Assembly: GCA_028710605.1 (NCBI GenBank)
Contig: JAQTTU010000002.1
Span: 279,105 to 343,104, forward strand
Direction of reading: 5' to 3'
Origin: Sideroxydans sp.
Lineage (GTDB): Bacteria; Pseudomonadota; Gammaproteobacteria; Burkholderiales; Gallionellaceae
Length of the DNA stretch: 64,000 nucleotides
The notes below the pieces were generated by a model that was given only the letters and a program-made list of their open reading frames with translations, did not search any database and had not been told where the DNA came from. Of this stretch, positions 1 to 8,785 are shown in pieces; position 1 is the first letter of the stretch; each line of letters begins with the position of its first letter. The position numbers were made by a program, and so were the translations under genes.

Positions 1-989
1 AACGAGGCATCGATCAGCACATTGGACAGGTCGAACAGGCGGTGGTGCTCGTTGTCTATGGTCGGCTCGCCGCACTCGTAGGAATCGTGCCAGGTCAGAT
101 GCAGAATGGTCGAGCCGGTTTCGGCTTCCCACAGATCGCTGCTGCCGTGCGGATCGACGATGACGCGGTTGCGGCCGCTGTTCTTGGCTTGATACAGCGC
201 GGCATCCGCGCGCTGAAACCAGACATCGCAGCTTTCGCCGGTCAAATGTTCGGCCACGCCCAGGCTGATGTTGATGTGCCCCACTTGTTCGATGGGATGT
301 TTTTCAACTTTGGCGCGCAGAGTTTCGGCCAGTCCGGAGGCCGCGCGGTAGGAGGTGGAGGGCGCGATCAGCACAAATTCTTCGCCGCCCCAGCGGAACA
401 ACATGTCCGAATTGCGGATGTTTTTCCAGATGACTTTCACCAGCTCGCGCAGCGCCACATCGCCGACGGCGTGACCGTAAGTATCGTTGACGTGTTTGAA
501 ATGGTCGATGTCGAAAAAGATCAGCGATACCGGCTGTTTGTAGCGCACGCTGCGGCTGAGTTCGGCGCTGACGGTCTTGTCGAAATGCGTGCGGTTCCAT
601 GCCCCGGTCAGGCGGTCGGTCGAGCTGAGTTTTTCCAGCTCGGCGAGACGCAGGTGCAACTCGGCCAGCTCGGCGAAATGGCTGGACTCGTCGGACATTT
701 CCATGATCAGGACGACAAAGTTTTCCACCTTGATGACGCGGGCGCGCAAAGTGATTTGCGCCCCGTCGCGGTTGGTCAGCGCCAGCGTTTGCCCATTCGC
801 GTCCTGTTGGCGCAGAACCGCTTGCAGGGCATCCGTCTGGAGAATCGAGGCATCGAAAATATCGGTGAACAACCGGTTGAGCAACTTGACCGAACCCGCG
901 CCATCGAGAATGGCCAGCGGTAGCGGAAAGTGCGAGAACAGCTTGTTGATGTGCGCTTCAGAAAACCACGAAATATCGTTGTCAGCCAT
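1..989 (-). CDS. Diguanylate cyclase (PAS-like + GGDEF) with C-terminal hemerythrin domain, partial
   Basis: The reading frame starts at ATG 989 behind a strong GGAGGAGG ribosome site and runs off the left edge, so the C-terminus is missing. The first ~110 residues look like a PAS-type sensor. A GGDEF domain follows, with the active-site motif GGEEF and, five residues before it, RNSD, which fits the RxxD inhibitory I-site. The protein should therefore make cyclic di-GMP from two GTP and be product-inhibited. After the GGDEF domain come WHDSYECGEPTIDNEHHRLF and the start of a helix. This matches the opening of bacterial hemerythrin domains, which bind a di-iron centre and sense O2 or redox state. 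The combination suggests oxygen- or redox-controlled c-di-GMP synthesis. The hemerythrin call rests on its first ~40 residues only. Confidence 0.85.
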   Translation of the reverse strand, partial: MADNDISWFSEAHINKLFSHFPLPLAILDGAGSVKLLNRLFTDIFDASILQTDALQAVLRQQDANGQTLALTNRDGAQITLRARVIKVENFVVLIMEMSDESSHFAELAELHLRLAELEKLSSTDRLTGAWNRTHFDKTVSAELSRSVRYKQPVSLIFFDIDHFKHVNDTYGHAVGDVALRELVKVIWKNIRNSDMLFRWGGEEFVLIAPSTSYRAASGLAETLRAKVEKHPIEQVGHINISLGVAEHLTGESCDVWFQRADAALYQAKNSGRNRVIVDPHGSSDLWEAETGSTILHLTWHDSYECGEPTIDNEHHRLFDLSNVLIDAS

Positions 990-1150
990 ATTGCCTCCTC
1001 CGTTGCGACCGTTTTTATCGGATGGTAACCAAATCACAAACCATCCAGTTCAGTAATCCTACCAGTAGGCAGTTTAACTTGGTATCGAAACATGCAAATA
1101 CCGCGTGCCGGATAGTTTTTGCAATAATTGACGAATAAAGAGAGCGAGTT

Positions 1151-1858
1151 TCAGGGAGAAGTTGCGCGTAGTTGCAGGTCGAGTTGTTGCAGGCGTTGCG
1201 GCGTGCCGACATCGATCCAGATGCCGTGATGATGTTCGCCGCCGACTTTGCCCAGCGCGATCTGTTCGCGCAACAAAGGCGCGAGCGGCGCTTTGGTGCC
1301 GCGCGGGATGTGGGCGAACAGCGCGGGTTGGTAGAGGCCGATGCCGGAAAACGTCAGGAGTGCGGACTGAGGATTGGGGATTGAGGGGGGCGGCGTGATG
1401 CGGTGTTGGTCCAGGCAGAAATCGCCCTTGAGGTTGTGTTCTGGGTTATCCACCAACACTAAATGTGCGCTGTCTTGATTGCGTTGCATTTGTGCGGCGA
1501 GTTCGGGCAGGCGCGCAAAATCGTAATCGCAAAAGGTGTCGCCGTTGACCACTGCAAAAATGTCGCTGCCTAACAGGGGCAATGCATTGGCGATGCCGCC
1601 CGCCGTTTCCAGCGCAATGCCTTCATCCGAGTAGTGTATGGATGCGCCAAACTTGCTGCCGTCGCCCAGTGCCTGTTCGATCTGCGCGCCGAGGTGCGCA
1701 TGGTTGATGACCAGCTCGGTGATGCCGGCGCGCACCAGCCGCTCGATGTGCCACACGATCAGCGGCTTGCCGCCCGCTTGCAGCAAAGGTTTGGGCGTGT
1801 GGTCGGTGAGCGGGCGCATGCGTTCGCCGCGTCCGGCGGCCAGAATCATCGCCCGCAT
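1151..1858 (-). CDS. murU: N-acetylmuramate alpha-1-phosphate uridylyltransferase
   Basis: A 235-residue nucleotidyltransferase with the N-terminal signature LAAGRGERMRPLTDHTPKPL of sugar-phosphate nucleotidyltransferases. MurU converts MurNAc-1-phosphate plus UTP to UDP-MurNAc in the peptidoglycan recycling route that bypasses de novo synthesis. It starts directly after the amgK stop (TGA then ATG, no gap), so the two are one operon in the usual amgK-murU order next to lptD. Around residues 150-165 the protein carries TPPPSIPNPQSALLTFSGIG. The PPPSIPNPQS part looks like a short in-frame insertion from a dispersed CAATCC-rich repeat, because a similar string precedes the SDR gene near 46733-46768. 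The remainder fits the family in length and motifs. Confidence 0.88.
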   Translation of the reverse strand: MRAMILAAGRGERMRPLTDHTPKPLLQAGGKPLIVWHIERLVRAGITELVINHAHLGAQIEQALGDGSKFGASIHYSDEGIALETAGGIANALPLLGSDIFAVVNGDTFCDYDFARLPELAAQMQRNQDSAHLVLVDNPEHNLKGDFCLDQHRITPPPSIPNPQSALLTFSGIGLYQPALFAHIPRGTKAPLAPLLREQIALGKVGGEHHHGIWIDVGTPQRLQQLDLQLRATSP

Positions 1859-3055
1859 TCAGGCTTGTCCTCCGGGAGTTTGTGCCGCGTGTAGCTCGAA
1901 CTCATCCAGCAGATTGAGCAATGGCTTGAGGTCGATGTAGCGCTCGCAAGCGCGGCGCAAATAATCCATCACCAGCGGCATATCTTTCAGGTAGCCGTCC
2001 TTGCCGTCGCGATGGTACAGGCGCGCAAAAATGCCCAGCACTTTGATGTGGCGCTGCACGCCCATCAGTTCGTAGTCGCGGTAGAAGTCGCCGAAATCTT
2101 CGCGCACCGGCAGCCCGGCTTTGCGCGCCTTCTCCCAATAGCGGATGAGCCAGTCCATGATCTGTTCTTCTTCCCAGCGGATGTAGGCATCCTTGAACAG
2201 CGAGGCGAGGTCGTAAGTGATGGGGCCATACACAGCATCCTGAAAGTCTAATATTCCCGGATTTGGATCGGTCAGCATGAGATTGCGCGAATGGTAGTCG
2301 CGGTGCACATACACGCGCGGTTGCGCCAGATTGTTGGCGAGAATGCGCACAAAAACTTCTTCCAGTTTGGCCTGTTGCTTGGCGGTGAGCGTGATGCCCA
2401 GATGTTTGGCGATGTACCACTCGGGGAACAGGTTCAGTTCGCGCCGCAACAGCGCTTCGTCATATAGCGGCAACTCGCCTTCACGCGAGGCGAGTTGAAT
2501 TTTGATCAGCGCATCGGTTGCCGCACTGTAAAGACGAGTGGCATTGTCAGCAGTCAACGCCTGCAAATAAGTGGTGTTGCCCAGATCGGACAGCAGCAAA
2601 AATCCTTGCGCCAGGTCTTGCGCATAGACATGCGGCACATGCGTGCCTGCCGCTTCAAACAGTTTGCCCACATGCAGAAACGGCTCACAGTTTTCGTGTT
2701 GCGGCGGCGCGTCCATGACCACTCGCGTGCAGCCCCGACACGGTGCGGTAGAACCGTCTGGTGCGGGAGAGGCTGCCGGGCGGTTGCTCCCGCAATCGGC
2801 TGGCTTCGCCAGTAACGTGTCGCAACCGCAGCCCCGACACGGTGCGGTGGAACCGTCTGGTGCGGGAGGGGCTGCTGGGCGGTTGCTCCCGCAATCGGCT
2901 GGCTTCGCCAGTAACGTGTCGCAACCGCCGCCATCGGCGAACGTGGCGCGGAAGTAGCGGCGGAAACTGGCATCGGCGGAAGCGGGTGCGAGGGTGAAGG
3001 TTTGTCCGGGATATTGGCTGGAAAGCCAAGCGGAAAGCTGGTTCTGGCGTTGCAT
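1859..3055 (-). CDS. amgK: N-acetylmuramate/N-acetylglucosamine anomeric kinase (APH fold) with repeat insertion
   Basis: An aminoglycoside-phosphotransferase-fold kinase. AmgK phosphorylates the anomeric hydroxyl of MurNAc and GlcNAc, supplying MurU. Kinase signatures are VYVHRDYHSRNLML (catalytic HxDxxxxN, near residue 250) and GILDFQDAVYGP (metal-binding DxD-type loop). ASFRRYFR near the N-terminus and VVMDAPPQHENCEPF fit the nucleotide-binding lobe. Between them lie two consecutive ~33-residue copies (starting GCDTLLAKPADCGSNRPAA), encoded by a 99-bp tandem direct repeat. This makes the protein longer (398 aa) than the ~330 aa usual for the family. The frame is kept, so the gene may still be functional, with an extra Cys- and Pro-rich loop in the N-lobe. 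It is divergent from lptD across a 59-bp gap. Confidence 0.87.
   Translation of the reverse strand: MQRQNQLSAWLSSQYPGQTFTLAPASADASFRRYFRATFADGGGCDTLLAKPADCGSNRPAAPPAPDGSTAPCRGCGCDTLLAKPADCGSNRPAASPAPDGSTAPCRGCTRVVMDAPPQHENCEPFLHVGKLFEAAGTHVPHVYAQDLAQGFLLLSDLGNTTYLQALTADNATRLYSAATDALIKIQLASREGELPLYDEALLRRELNLFPEWYIAKHLGITLTAKQQAKLEEVFVRILANNLAQPRVYVHRDYHSRNLMLTDPNPGILDFQDAVYGPITYDLASLFKDAYIRWEEEQIMDWLIRYWEKARKAGLPVREDFGDFYRDYELMGVQRHIKVLGIFARLYHRDGKDGYLKDMPLVMDYLRRACERYIDLKPLLNLLDEFELHAAQTPGGQA
2730..2927. repeat. Two tandem 99-bp direct repeats inside amgK
   Basis: Positions 2730-2828 and 2829-2927 are near-identical 99-bp units with only a few substitutions. Each contains a small palindrome (CTGGC-TTC-GCCAG). 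The unit length is a multiple of three, so the amgK frame is preserved. The GC-rich palindromic character resembles REP-type intergenic elements elsewhere in the window. Confidence 0.9.
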
Positions 3056-3114
3056 CGGTTTGCCTTAATGGTGTTTTTGTGCGATTTTAGCATCTTAATT
3101 TAACCTGACCTCCC

Positions 3115-5337
3115 ATGCTTTTTCGTCCGAGTTTTGCCGCCTTCTGCCTTGTTTTCGCGCTGCCCCTGTCCGGTCATGCCGAAGACGAGGTGTTGCCGCT
3201 GAAGCTGGATCGCACCTTCAAAAGGCTTCCCGCCACAGACGAGCGCCCGGTAGCTTTTATCAGCGCGCAACGGGTGGAAGCCGGTCAGGGCGGGCAACTT
3301 GTGGCGGAAGGCGATGTCGAGTTGCGCCAGGACGACCAAGTCATCAGCGCCGATCATTTGCGCTACGACCAGGACAGCAAAGAGGTGCAGGCCGAGGGCG
3401 GGGTGACTATCAGACAGAGCGGTTCGTTTGTGAGCGGCCCCGCGCTGAATATCAATCTGGACAGCAATCTGGGCGTAATGAAACAGCCCGAATTTCAGTT
3501 TAGCGAAAACAATTCGCGCGGCGGCGCGACCTCGGTGAACATCGAGGGCAAGCAGAACTTTTCTTTCGAGCACGCAACCTACACCACGTGCCCGATCGGC
3601 AACGATGATTGGCTGCTGAAAATGAGCCGGTTGGAGATTGATCGCGCGACGCAGGTCGGCGTGGCCTACCACACGTTGGTCGAGTTCAAAGGCGTGCCTT
3701 TGCTTTACACGCCGTGGATGGATTTTCCGTTGGGTCGCGGCAACCGTTCCGGTTTTCTGGGGCCGACGCAGGGCAGCACCAACTCGGGCGGTTTCGAGAT
3801 TACCCTGCCCTACTACTGGAGCATTTCGCCCAATCTGGACGCGACTTTTTCCCCGCGTTTCATCACCAAGCGCGGCACGCAGTTCAACAACGAGGTGCGC
3901 TACCTTCAGCCCGAATACGGCGGAGAACTGCATCTGGATGTGCTTTCCGCCGACCGCGTCAGCTTGACGGATCGCGCGCGCGTGGCGTGGAAACATAATC
4001 AAAATCTGGGCAAGGGGTTCGGGGCTGCGTGGAATGTGAACCGCGTTTCGGACGATGCCTATTTCCGCGATCTGGCCGATTCGGTAAACAGCACTTCGCA
4101 GACCAACTTGTTGCGCGAAGGCGTGGCGACTTACGCGGGCGAGGGATGGAACGCGACGGCGCGGGTGCAGCGCTACCAGACTTTGCAGGATCCGCTGGCT
4201 CCGGTCACCGTTCCCTATCGCCGCCAGCCGCAGCTCAACTTGAACGCGCAACAGCCGGTGGCCGACGGTACGCTGGCGCTCAACAGCGAATATGTGGACT
4301 TCCGCAATCCCGATCCCGCGCAGGTCAACGGCAAACGCATGGTGGTTTATCCCACGTTCAGCTATCCGCTGCTGAACGCGCCCGGTTATTTCTTTACGCC
4401 CAAGTTCGGCATGCATTACACCAGCTACGTGCTGGACGGAAATAATGCGAGCAGCCTGCCGGACAGCTCGCGCAGCGTGCCCATATTCAGCCTGGACAGC
4501 GGGCTGGTGTTCGAGCGCAACGACTCGTTCTTCGGCAACGGCTATATGCAGACGCTGGAACCGCGCGCCTATTACGTGCGCATCCCGTACCGCGACCAGA
4601 ACCTGCTGCCCAATTTCGACACGGCGCAAGCGCCGTTCAGCTTCAGCCAGATGTTCACCGAAAACCGATTTCTCGGCAGCGACCGCGTGGGCGATGCCGA
4701 CATGCTGACGCTGGCGCTGACTTCGCGCGCGATCGACGACGAGGACGGCACGGAACGGTTGCGCGTGGGGGTGGCGGAGCGCTTCAGCTTCAAAGCGCCG
4801 CAGGTGAACCTTGTCGCGCCGACCGACAGCAACAGCCGTTCCGATATTTTGCTGACGGTGGGCGGCAGGATGACGCGCGCATGGTGGCTGGACAGTCTGG
4901 TGCAATACAACCCGAATCAGGTACACACCGAGTCCTACAGTGCGGCGGCACGCTATAACCCGGAAGCCGGCAAGTTGTTCAATCTGGGTTATCGTTTCAC
5001 CCGCAACACTTTGCGCCAGATGGATGTTTCCACGCAATGGCCGATTTCAGGGCGCTGGCACGGCGTGGGGCGGCTCAATTTTTCGCTGCAGGACAACCGC
5101 ATTTTGGATGCGCTGGGCGGGCTTGAGTATAATGAGTCGTGTTGGACGTTGCGGCTGGTGGCGCAGAGTTTTGCCACAGCCACGCTGGAAAGATCCACCG
5201 GAATATTCATCCAGCTGGAGTTGAACGATCTGGTTGGTATCGGCTCCGATCCGCTGACCGCCTTGCGCAGCAGCATCTCCGGTTACACAAAATTGAATGC
5301 CCTGCCCGTTGAACAACCCGTTCAAGGTTTTAAATAA
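3115..5337 (+). CDS. lptD: LPS-assembly outer-membrane protein LptD
   Basis: A 740-residue protein with an N-terminal signal peptide (about residues 1-22, ending GHA). An OstA/LptA-like beta-jellyroll follows (about 45-150, 'VEAGQGGQLVAEGDVELR', 'SADHLRYDQDSKEVQAEGGV'), then a long C-terminal outer-membrane barrel. LptD with the lipoprotein LptE inserts lipopolysaccharide into the outer leaflet. I see only two cysteines after the signal peptide: TTCPIGNDDW near residue 160 and ESCWTLRL near 680. One disulfide between jellyroll and barrel is therefore possible, instead of the two in E. coli. It is the first gene of the lptD-surA-pdxA-rsmA series and divergent from amgK. Confidence 0.95.
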   Translation: MLFRPSFAAFCLVFALPLSGHAEDEVLPLKLDRTFKRLPATDERPVAFISAQRVEAGQGGQLVAEGDVELRQDDQVISADHLRYDQDSKEVQAEGGVTIRQSGSFVSGPALNINLDSNLGVMKQPEFQFSENNSRGGATSVNIEGKQNFSFEHATYTTCPIGNDDWLLKMSRLEIDRATQVGVAYHTLVEFKGVPLLYTPWMDFPLGRGNRSGFLGPTQGSTNSGGFEITLPYYWSISPNLDATFSPRFITKRGTQFNNEVRYLQPEYGGELHLDVLSADRVSLTDRARVAWKHNQNLGKGFGAAWNVNRVSDDAYFRDLADSVNSTSQTNLLREGVATYAGEGWNATARVQRYQTLQDPLAPVTVPYRRQPQLNLNAQQPVADGTLALNSEYVDFRNPDPAQVNGKRMVVYPTFSYPLLNAPGYFFTPKFGMHYTSYVLDGNNASSLPDSSRSVPIFSLDSGLVFERNDSFFGNGYMQTLEPRAYYVRIPYRDQNLLPNFDTAQAPFSFSQMFTENRFLGSDRVGDADMLTLALTSRAIDDEDGTERLRVGVAERFSFKAPQVNLVAPTDSNSRSDILLTVGGRMTRAWWLDSLVQYNPNQVHTESYSAAARYNPEAGKLFNLGYRFTRNTLRQMDVSTQWPISGRWHGVGRLNFSLQDNRILDALGGLEYNESCWTLRLVAQSFATATLERSTGIFIQLELNDLVGIGSDPLTALRSSISGYTKLNALPVEQPVQGFK

Positions 5338-5350
5338 TCTGGAATCCATA

Positions 5351-6643
5351 ATGTTAAGAAAACTGATCTACTCCTTGCTGTTGTGTTGCTTGCCGCTTGC
5401 CGCCGGGGCGACGGAGCCCGTCGTGCTGGACCGCATTCTGGTCGTGGTGGGCGACGATGCCATCACCCAACTGGAGCTCGACCAGCGCATGAGCGCCGTG
5501 GTAAAGCAACTGCAAAAACAGGGCACGCAGTTGCCGGAAAACGGCGTGCTGGAAAAGCAGGTGCTGGAGCGCATGATTACCGAACTGCTGCAAACGCAGT
5601 TCGCCAAAGAAAGCGGCCTGCGCGTGGATGATGCCCAACTGGAAAAAGCGCTGGGCAGAATCGCGCAGCAAAATAAATTCGAATCGGTTGCCGCGTTCCG
5701 CGCCAAGCTGGAAAAAGAAGGCATCGACTTCAAAAAATTCCGCGAGGAAATTCGCGGCGAGATGGTTTCGGTGCGCCTGCGCGAGCGCGAAGTCGATAGC
5801 AAACTGGTCATCAGCGAAAACGACGTGGATAACTACCTGAGCAACCAGGAGCGCCAGGAAGGACACGGCGAAGAACTGCAACTCGCGCACATTCTGGTGG
5901 TGGTGCCGGAGCAGGCCACTTCCGACAAAATACTCGGCTACCGCAAACGCGCCGAACAGGCGCTGGCCAAATTGCGCGGCGGCGCACCGTTCGCGCAAGT
6001 GGCTGCCGGTTTCTCCGATGCGCAGGACGCGTTGAGCGGCGGCGAACTCGGCTGGCGACCGGCGGATCGTTTGCCGCCGTTGTTCTCCGAACCGTTGCTG
6101 AAAATGAAACCGGGCGAAGTGAGCGAAATCCTGCGCAGCCCCAGCGGTTTCCACATCATCAAATTGCTGGACCGGCGCAGCAAGGATGCGCCGGTGGTGA
6201 TCGTGCAAACGCACGCGCGCCACATCCTGATCAAGACCAGCGAGCTGGTGTCCGAGAACGAGGCCAAGAACCGCTTGCAGGAAATCAAAACACGCATCGA
6301 CAAAGGCGCGGATTTTGCCGAACAGGCGCGCCTGCATTCAGAGGACGGCAGCGCGCCGCAGGGCGGCGATCTGGGCTGGTTGTCGCCGGGCGAAACCGTG
6401 CCGGAATTCGAGGGCGCGATGGATGCGCTGAAGGTCGGCCAAGTGAGCGGACTGGTGCAGTCCGGCTTCGGCTGGCATCTGATCCAGGTGCTGGAGCGCC
6501 GCAACACCGACGTGACCGTGGAGCAGAAACGCCAGCGCGCGCGCGCCGCCATTCGCGCCTTCAAATCGGATGAGGCATTTCAGGATTGGCTGCGCCAGTT
6601 GCGCGACCGCACGCTGGTCGAATACCGAGACGCGGACAAGTGA
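5351..6643 (+). CDS. surA: Periplasmic chaperone / peptidyl-prolyl isomerase SurA
   Basis: The start is placed at ATG 5351, which gives a clean signal peptide ([20 protein letters not shown]). An in-frame upstream start at 5297 would overlap lptD and bury it. The 430-residue product has the SurA N-terminal chaperone region ([15 protein letters not shown]...), then two parvulin domains. The first begins near [13 protein letters not shown] (about residue 177) and the second near [12 protein letters not shown] (about 285). SurA escorts outer-membrane proteins such as LptD across the periplasm, which fits the gene order. Thirteen bases separate it from lptD. Confidence 0.95.
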   Translation: MLRKLIYSLLLCCLPLAAGATEPVVLDRILVVVGDDAITQLELDQRMSAVVKQLQKQGTQLPENGVLEKQVLERMITELLQTQFAKESGLRVDDAQLEKALGRIAQQNKFESVAAFRAKLEKEGIDFKKFREEIRGEMVSVRLREREVDSKLVISENDVDNYLSNQERQEGHGEELQLAHILVVVPEQATSDKILGYRKRAEQALAKLRGGAPFAQVAAGFSDAQDALSGGELGWRPADRLPPLFSEPLLKMKPGEVSEILRSPSGFHIIKLLDRRSKDAPVVIVQTHARHILIKTSELVSENEAKNRLQEIKTRIDKGADFAEQARLHSEDGSAPQGGDLGWLSPGETVPEFEGAMDALKVGQVSGLVQSGFGWHLIQVLERRNTDVTVEQKRQRARAAIRAFKSDEAFQDWLRQLRDRTLVEYRDADK

Positions 6644-7635
6644 AGCAACAAGCGCTGGTCATCACTTCGGGTGAAGCGGCGGGCATCGGTCCCGACCTTT
6701 GCCTGCAACTGGCACAACACCAGTTTGAGCAACCGCTGGTGGTGCTGGCCGACAAGACAGTGTTGCAGCAGCGCGCCGCGCAACTCGGCCTGCAAGTCAA
6801 TCTGCGCGACTACACAACCGGCTGCGAAGCCGCATCCACAGGCGATCTACACGTAGTGCATATTCCCGCGCAAACCGCCGTTGAGGCGGGTCGTCTGAAT
6901 CCAGCAAACAGCCACTATGTGTTGAACATGCTCACCCGCGCCGCGCAAGGTTGCCAGTCGGGCGAGTTCGCCGGCATGGTCACCGCGCCCGTGCACAAGG
7001 GAGTCATCAACGATGCGGGCATTCCCTTTACCGGTCACACCGAATTCCTCGCCGAACTGACGCATACGCCGCAGGTGGTGATGATGCTGGCCGGTGGCGG
7101 CATGCGTGTGGCGCTGGCGACCACGCATCTGCCGTTGCGCGAAGTGGCGGATGCCATCACCGCGCCATTGCTGGAAAGCGTGTTGCGAATTCTTAACGGC
7201 GATTTGCAAAAACGTTTTGGAATTTCTCAACCGCGAATTTTTGTTGCTGGGCTCAATCCGCACGCAGGTGAAGGTGGACATCTGGGTCGCGAAGAAATCG
7301 ACGTGATGATTCCGGTGCTGGACAAATTGCGCGCCGAAGGCATGAACGTCAGCGCGCCGATTCCGGCCGATACCCTGTTCGCCGCGCACAGGCTGCGCGA
7401 ATGCGATGCGGTGCTCACCATGTACCACGACCAGGGCTTGCCCGTGCTGAAGCACGCCAGCTTCGGCGAAGGTGTCAACATCACGCTGGGCATGCCCATC
7501 ATCCGCACCTCGGTCGATCACGGCACGGCGCTGGAACTGGCGGGAACGGGCAAGGCCAATGTCGGCAGCTTGCTGGAGGCGATCAAGGTGGCGATGGAAA
7601 TGTCGGAGTGTGAAAAAATTGACAAAGCTCGGTAG
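6640..7635 (+). CDS. pdxA: 4-hydroxythreonine-4-phosphate dehydrogenase
   Basis: PdxA oxidises 4-phosphohydroxy-L-threonine in the DXP-dependent pyridoxal-5'-phosphate pathway. The likely start is GTG 6640, overlapping the surA stop (GTGA). This gives 331 residues beginning [20 protein letters not shown], where the family normally begins. Longer starts would lie inside surA. Family signatures visible are [38 protein letters not shown] and [11 protein letters not shown], which carry metal-binding histidines. The overlap implies translational coupling to surA. Confidence 0.94.
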   Translation: MKQQALVITSGEAAGIGPDLCLQLAQHQFEQPLVVLADKTVLQQRAAQLGLQVNLRDYTTGCEAASTGDLHVVHIPAQTAVEAGRLNPANSHYVLNMLTRAAQGCQSGEFAGMVTAPVHKGVINDAGIPFTGHTEFLAELTHTPQVVMMLAGGGMRVALATTHLPLREVADAITAPLLESVLRILNGDLQKRFGISQPRIFVAGLNPHAGEGGHLGREEIDVMIPVLDKLRAEGMNVSAPIPADTLFAAHRLRECDAVLTMYHDQGLPVLKHASFGEGVNITLGMPIIRTSVDHGTALELAGTGKANVGSLLEAIKVAMEMSECEKIDKAR

Positions 7636-7637
7636 TC

Positions 7638-7748
7638 CCCTCTCCCGCAGGCGGGAGAGGGTTAGGGTGAGGGTCGTTGAGTGTAACCAAACTATCCGGT
7701 ACGCATAAACCCTCATCCCCAGCCCTTCTCCCGCCTGCGGGAGAAGGG
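7638..7748. repeat. MITE-like inverted repeat between pdxA and rsmA
   Basis: Two long arms at 7638-7673 and 7710-7748 are imperfect reverse complements. Each contains the palindrome CTCCCGC-GCGGGAG followed by TTAGGGTGAGGG-like sequence, with ~36 bp between them. There is no coding capacity. It resembles small non-autonomous palindromic elements common in proteobacterial genomes and could also act as a transcriptional or mRNA-stability element between pdxA and rsmA. Confidence 0.8.
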
Positions 7749-7817
7749 AGCAAAACGGTGCGGCGCAACCTGCTGAACTTTATTGATAACCAGAAATTGT
7801 TTTGATCGGACACCCGC

Positions 7818-8600
7818 ATGAGCGGACATAAAGCAAAAAAAATGTTCGGCCAGAATTTTCTGGTTGATGAACAGATCATCGCCGACATCGTGCGCGCCAT
7901 CCGCCCCGAGGCCAACGACACCATGGTGGAGATCGGCCCAGGACTGGGCGCGCTGACGCGCCCGCTGCTAATACAGCTGAACAAGCTGCATGTGGTTGAG
8001 ATAGACCGCGACATCATTGCGCGTCTGAAGACCGACTATCCGCAAGACAAAATCGTCATCCACGAAGGCGACGCGCTGAAGTTCGATCTGGCCGAGCTGC
8101 CCACACCGCTGCGCATCGTCGGCAACCTGCCGTACAACATTTCCTCACCGCTGCTGTTCCATTTTGCCGCTTACGCCGCGCACATCACCGACATGCATTT
8201 CATGCTGCAAAACGAAGTGGTGGAACGCATGGTCGCCGCGCCTTCCACCCCGGAATACGGGCGTTTGTCGGTGATGCTGCAATACCGCTTCTACATGGAA
8301 AAATTGCTCGACGTGCCGCCGCAATCGTTCCGCCCCGCGCCCAAAGTCGATTCCGCCATCGTGCGCATGATCCCGCTGCCAGCCGACAAGATTGTGGTGA
8401 AGAACGAAACGTTATTCGCCCAAATCGTGTCATCCGCCTTCGGCCAACGCCGCAAGACCTTGCGCAACACGCTCAAGCCCTATCTGAATGAAAGCGAATT
8501 TGAACAGCTCGGCATCAACGCGCAGTTGCGTGCCGAGAATCTGGGCGTGGATGAATTCGCCAGCATCGCCAACTATTTGAACGGGCGCGGATTGCGATAG
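7818..8600 (+). CDS. rsmA: 16S rRNA (adenine1518/1519-N6)-dimethyltransferase
   Basis: A 260-residue KsgA/RsmA methyltransferase that dimethylates two adjacent adenines in the 3' hairpin of 16S rRNA during small-subunit maturation. Signatures: FGQNFLVDE at the N-terminus, the SAM-binding loop EIGPGLGALT (about residue 38), the acidic 'VEIDRD' and the catalytic NLPYNISSPLLFHF (about residue 97). Its place after lptD-surA-pdxA is the classical order. Here it is separated from pdxA by a palindromic repeat, so it may be less tightly co-transcribed. Confidence 0.96.
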   Translation: MSGHKAKKMFGQNFLVDEQIIADIVRAIRPEANDTMVEIGPGLGALTRPLLIQLNKLHVVEIDRDIIARLKTDYPQDKIVIHEGDALKFDLAELPTPLRIVGNLPYNISSPLLFHFAAYAAHITDMHFMLQNEVVERMVAAPSTPEYGRLSVMLQYRFYMEKLLDVPPQSFRPAPKVDSAIVRMIPLPADKIVVKNETLFAQIVSSAFGQRRKTLRNTLKPYLNESEFEQLGINAQLRAENLGVDEFASIANYLNGRGLR

Positions 8601-8785
8601 CTCCCGCAGTTGCTGACAAATGCAGCGAAGTTCATGTCGTTACGCGGATGTTGTAGATGCGAATTTATTCTCACAACACGCTTAAGGATCAAGTCTTTCG
8701 TTATCACATTAGTACGGGGAGTGAGATAACAAGCCTTTTTCAGGCAATGTGAGTGAAAGACCCTCATGGCACTCCTTAGGTTGCG

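Noticed and set aside
42-923. 293-codon plus-strand frame over the GGDEF gene
   Set aside because: The minus strand encodes recognisable GGDEF and hemerythrin motifs with a strong ribosome site; the plus frame has none.
2730-2927. Possible CRISPR-like array
   Set aside because: Two adjacent 99-bp copies with no spacers; it is a tandem duplication inside a gene.
3100-5037. Long open frame (645 codons) on the minus strand across lptD
   Set aside because: Arg/His/Ala/Val-rich product without motifs, fully antisense to lptD, which has clear domains; a consequence of GC-rich codon usage.
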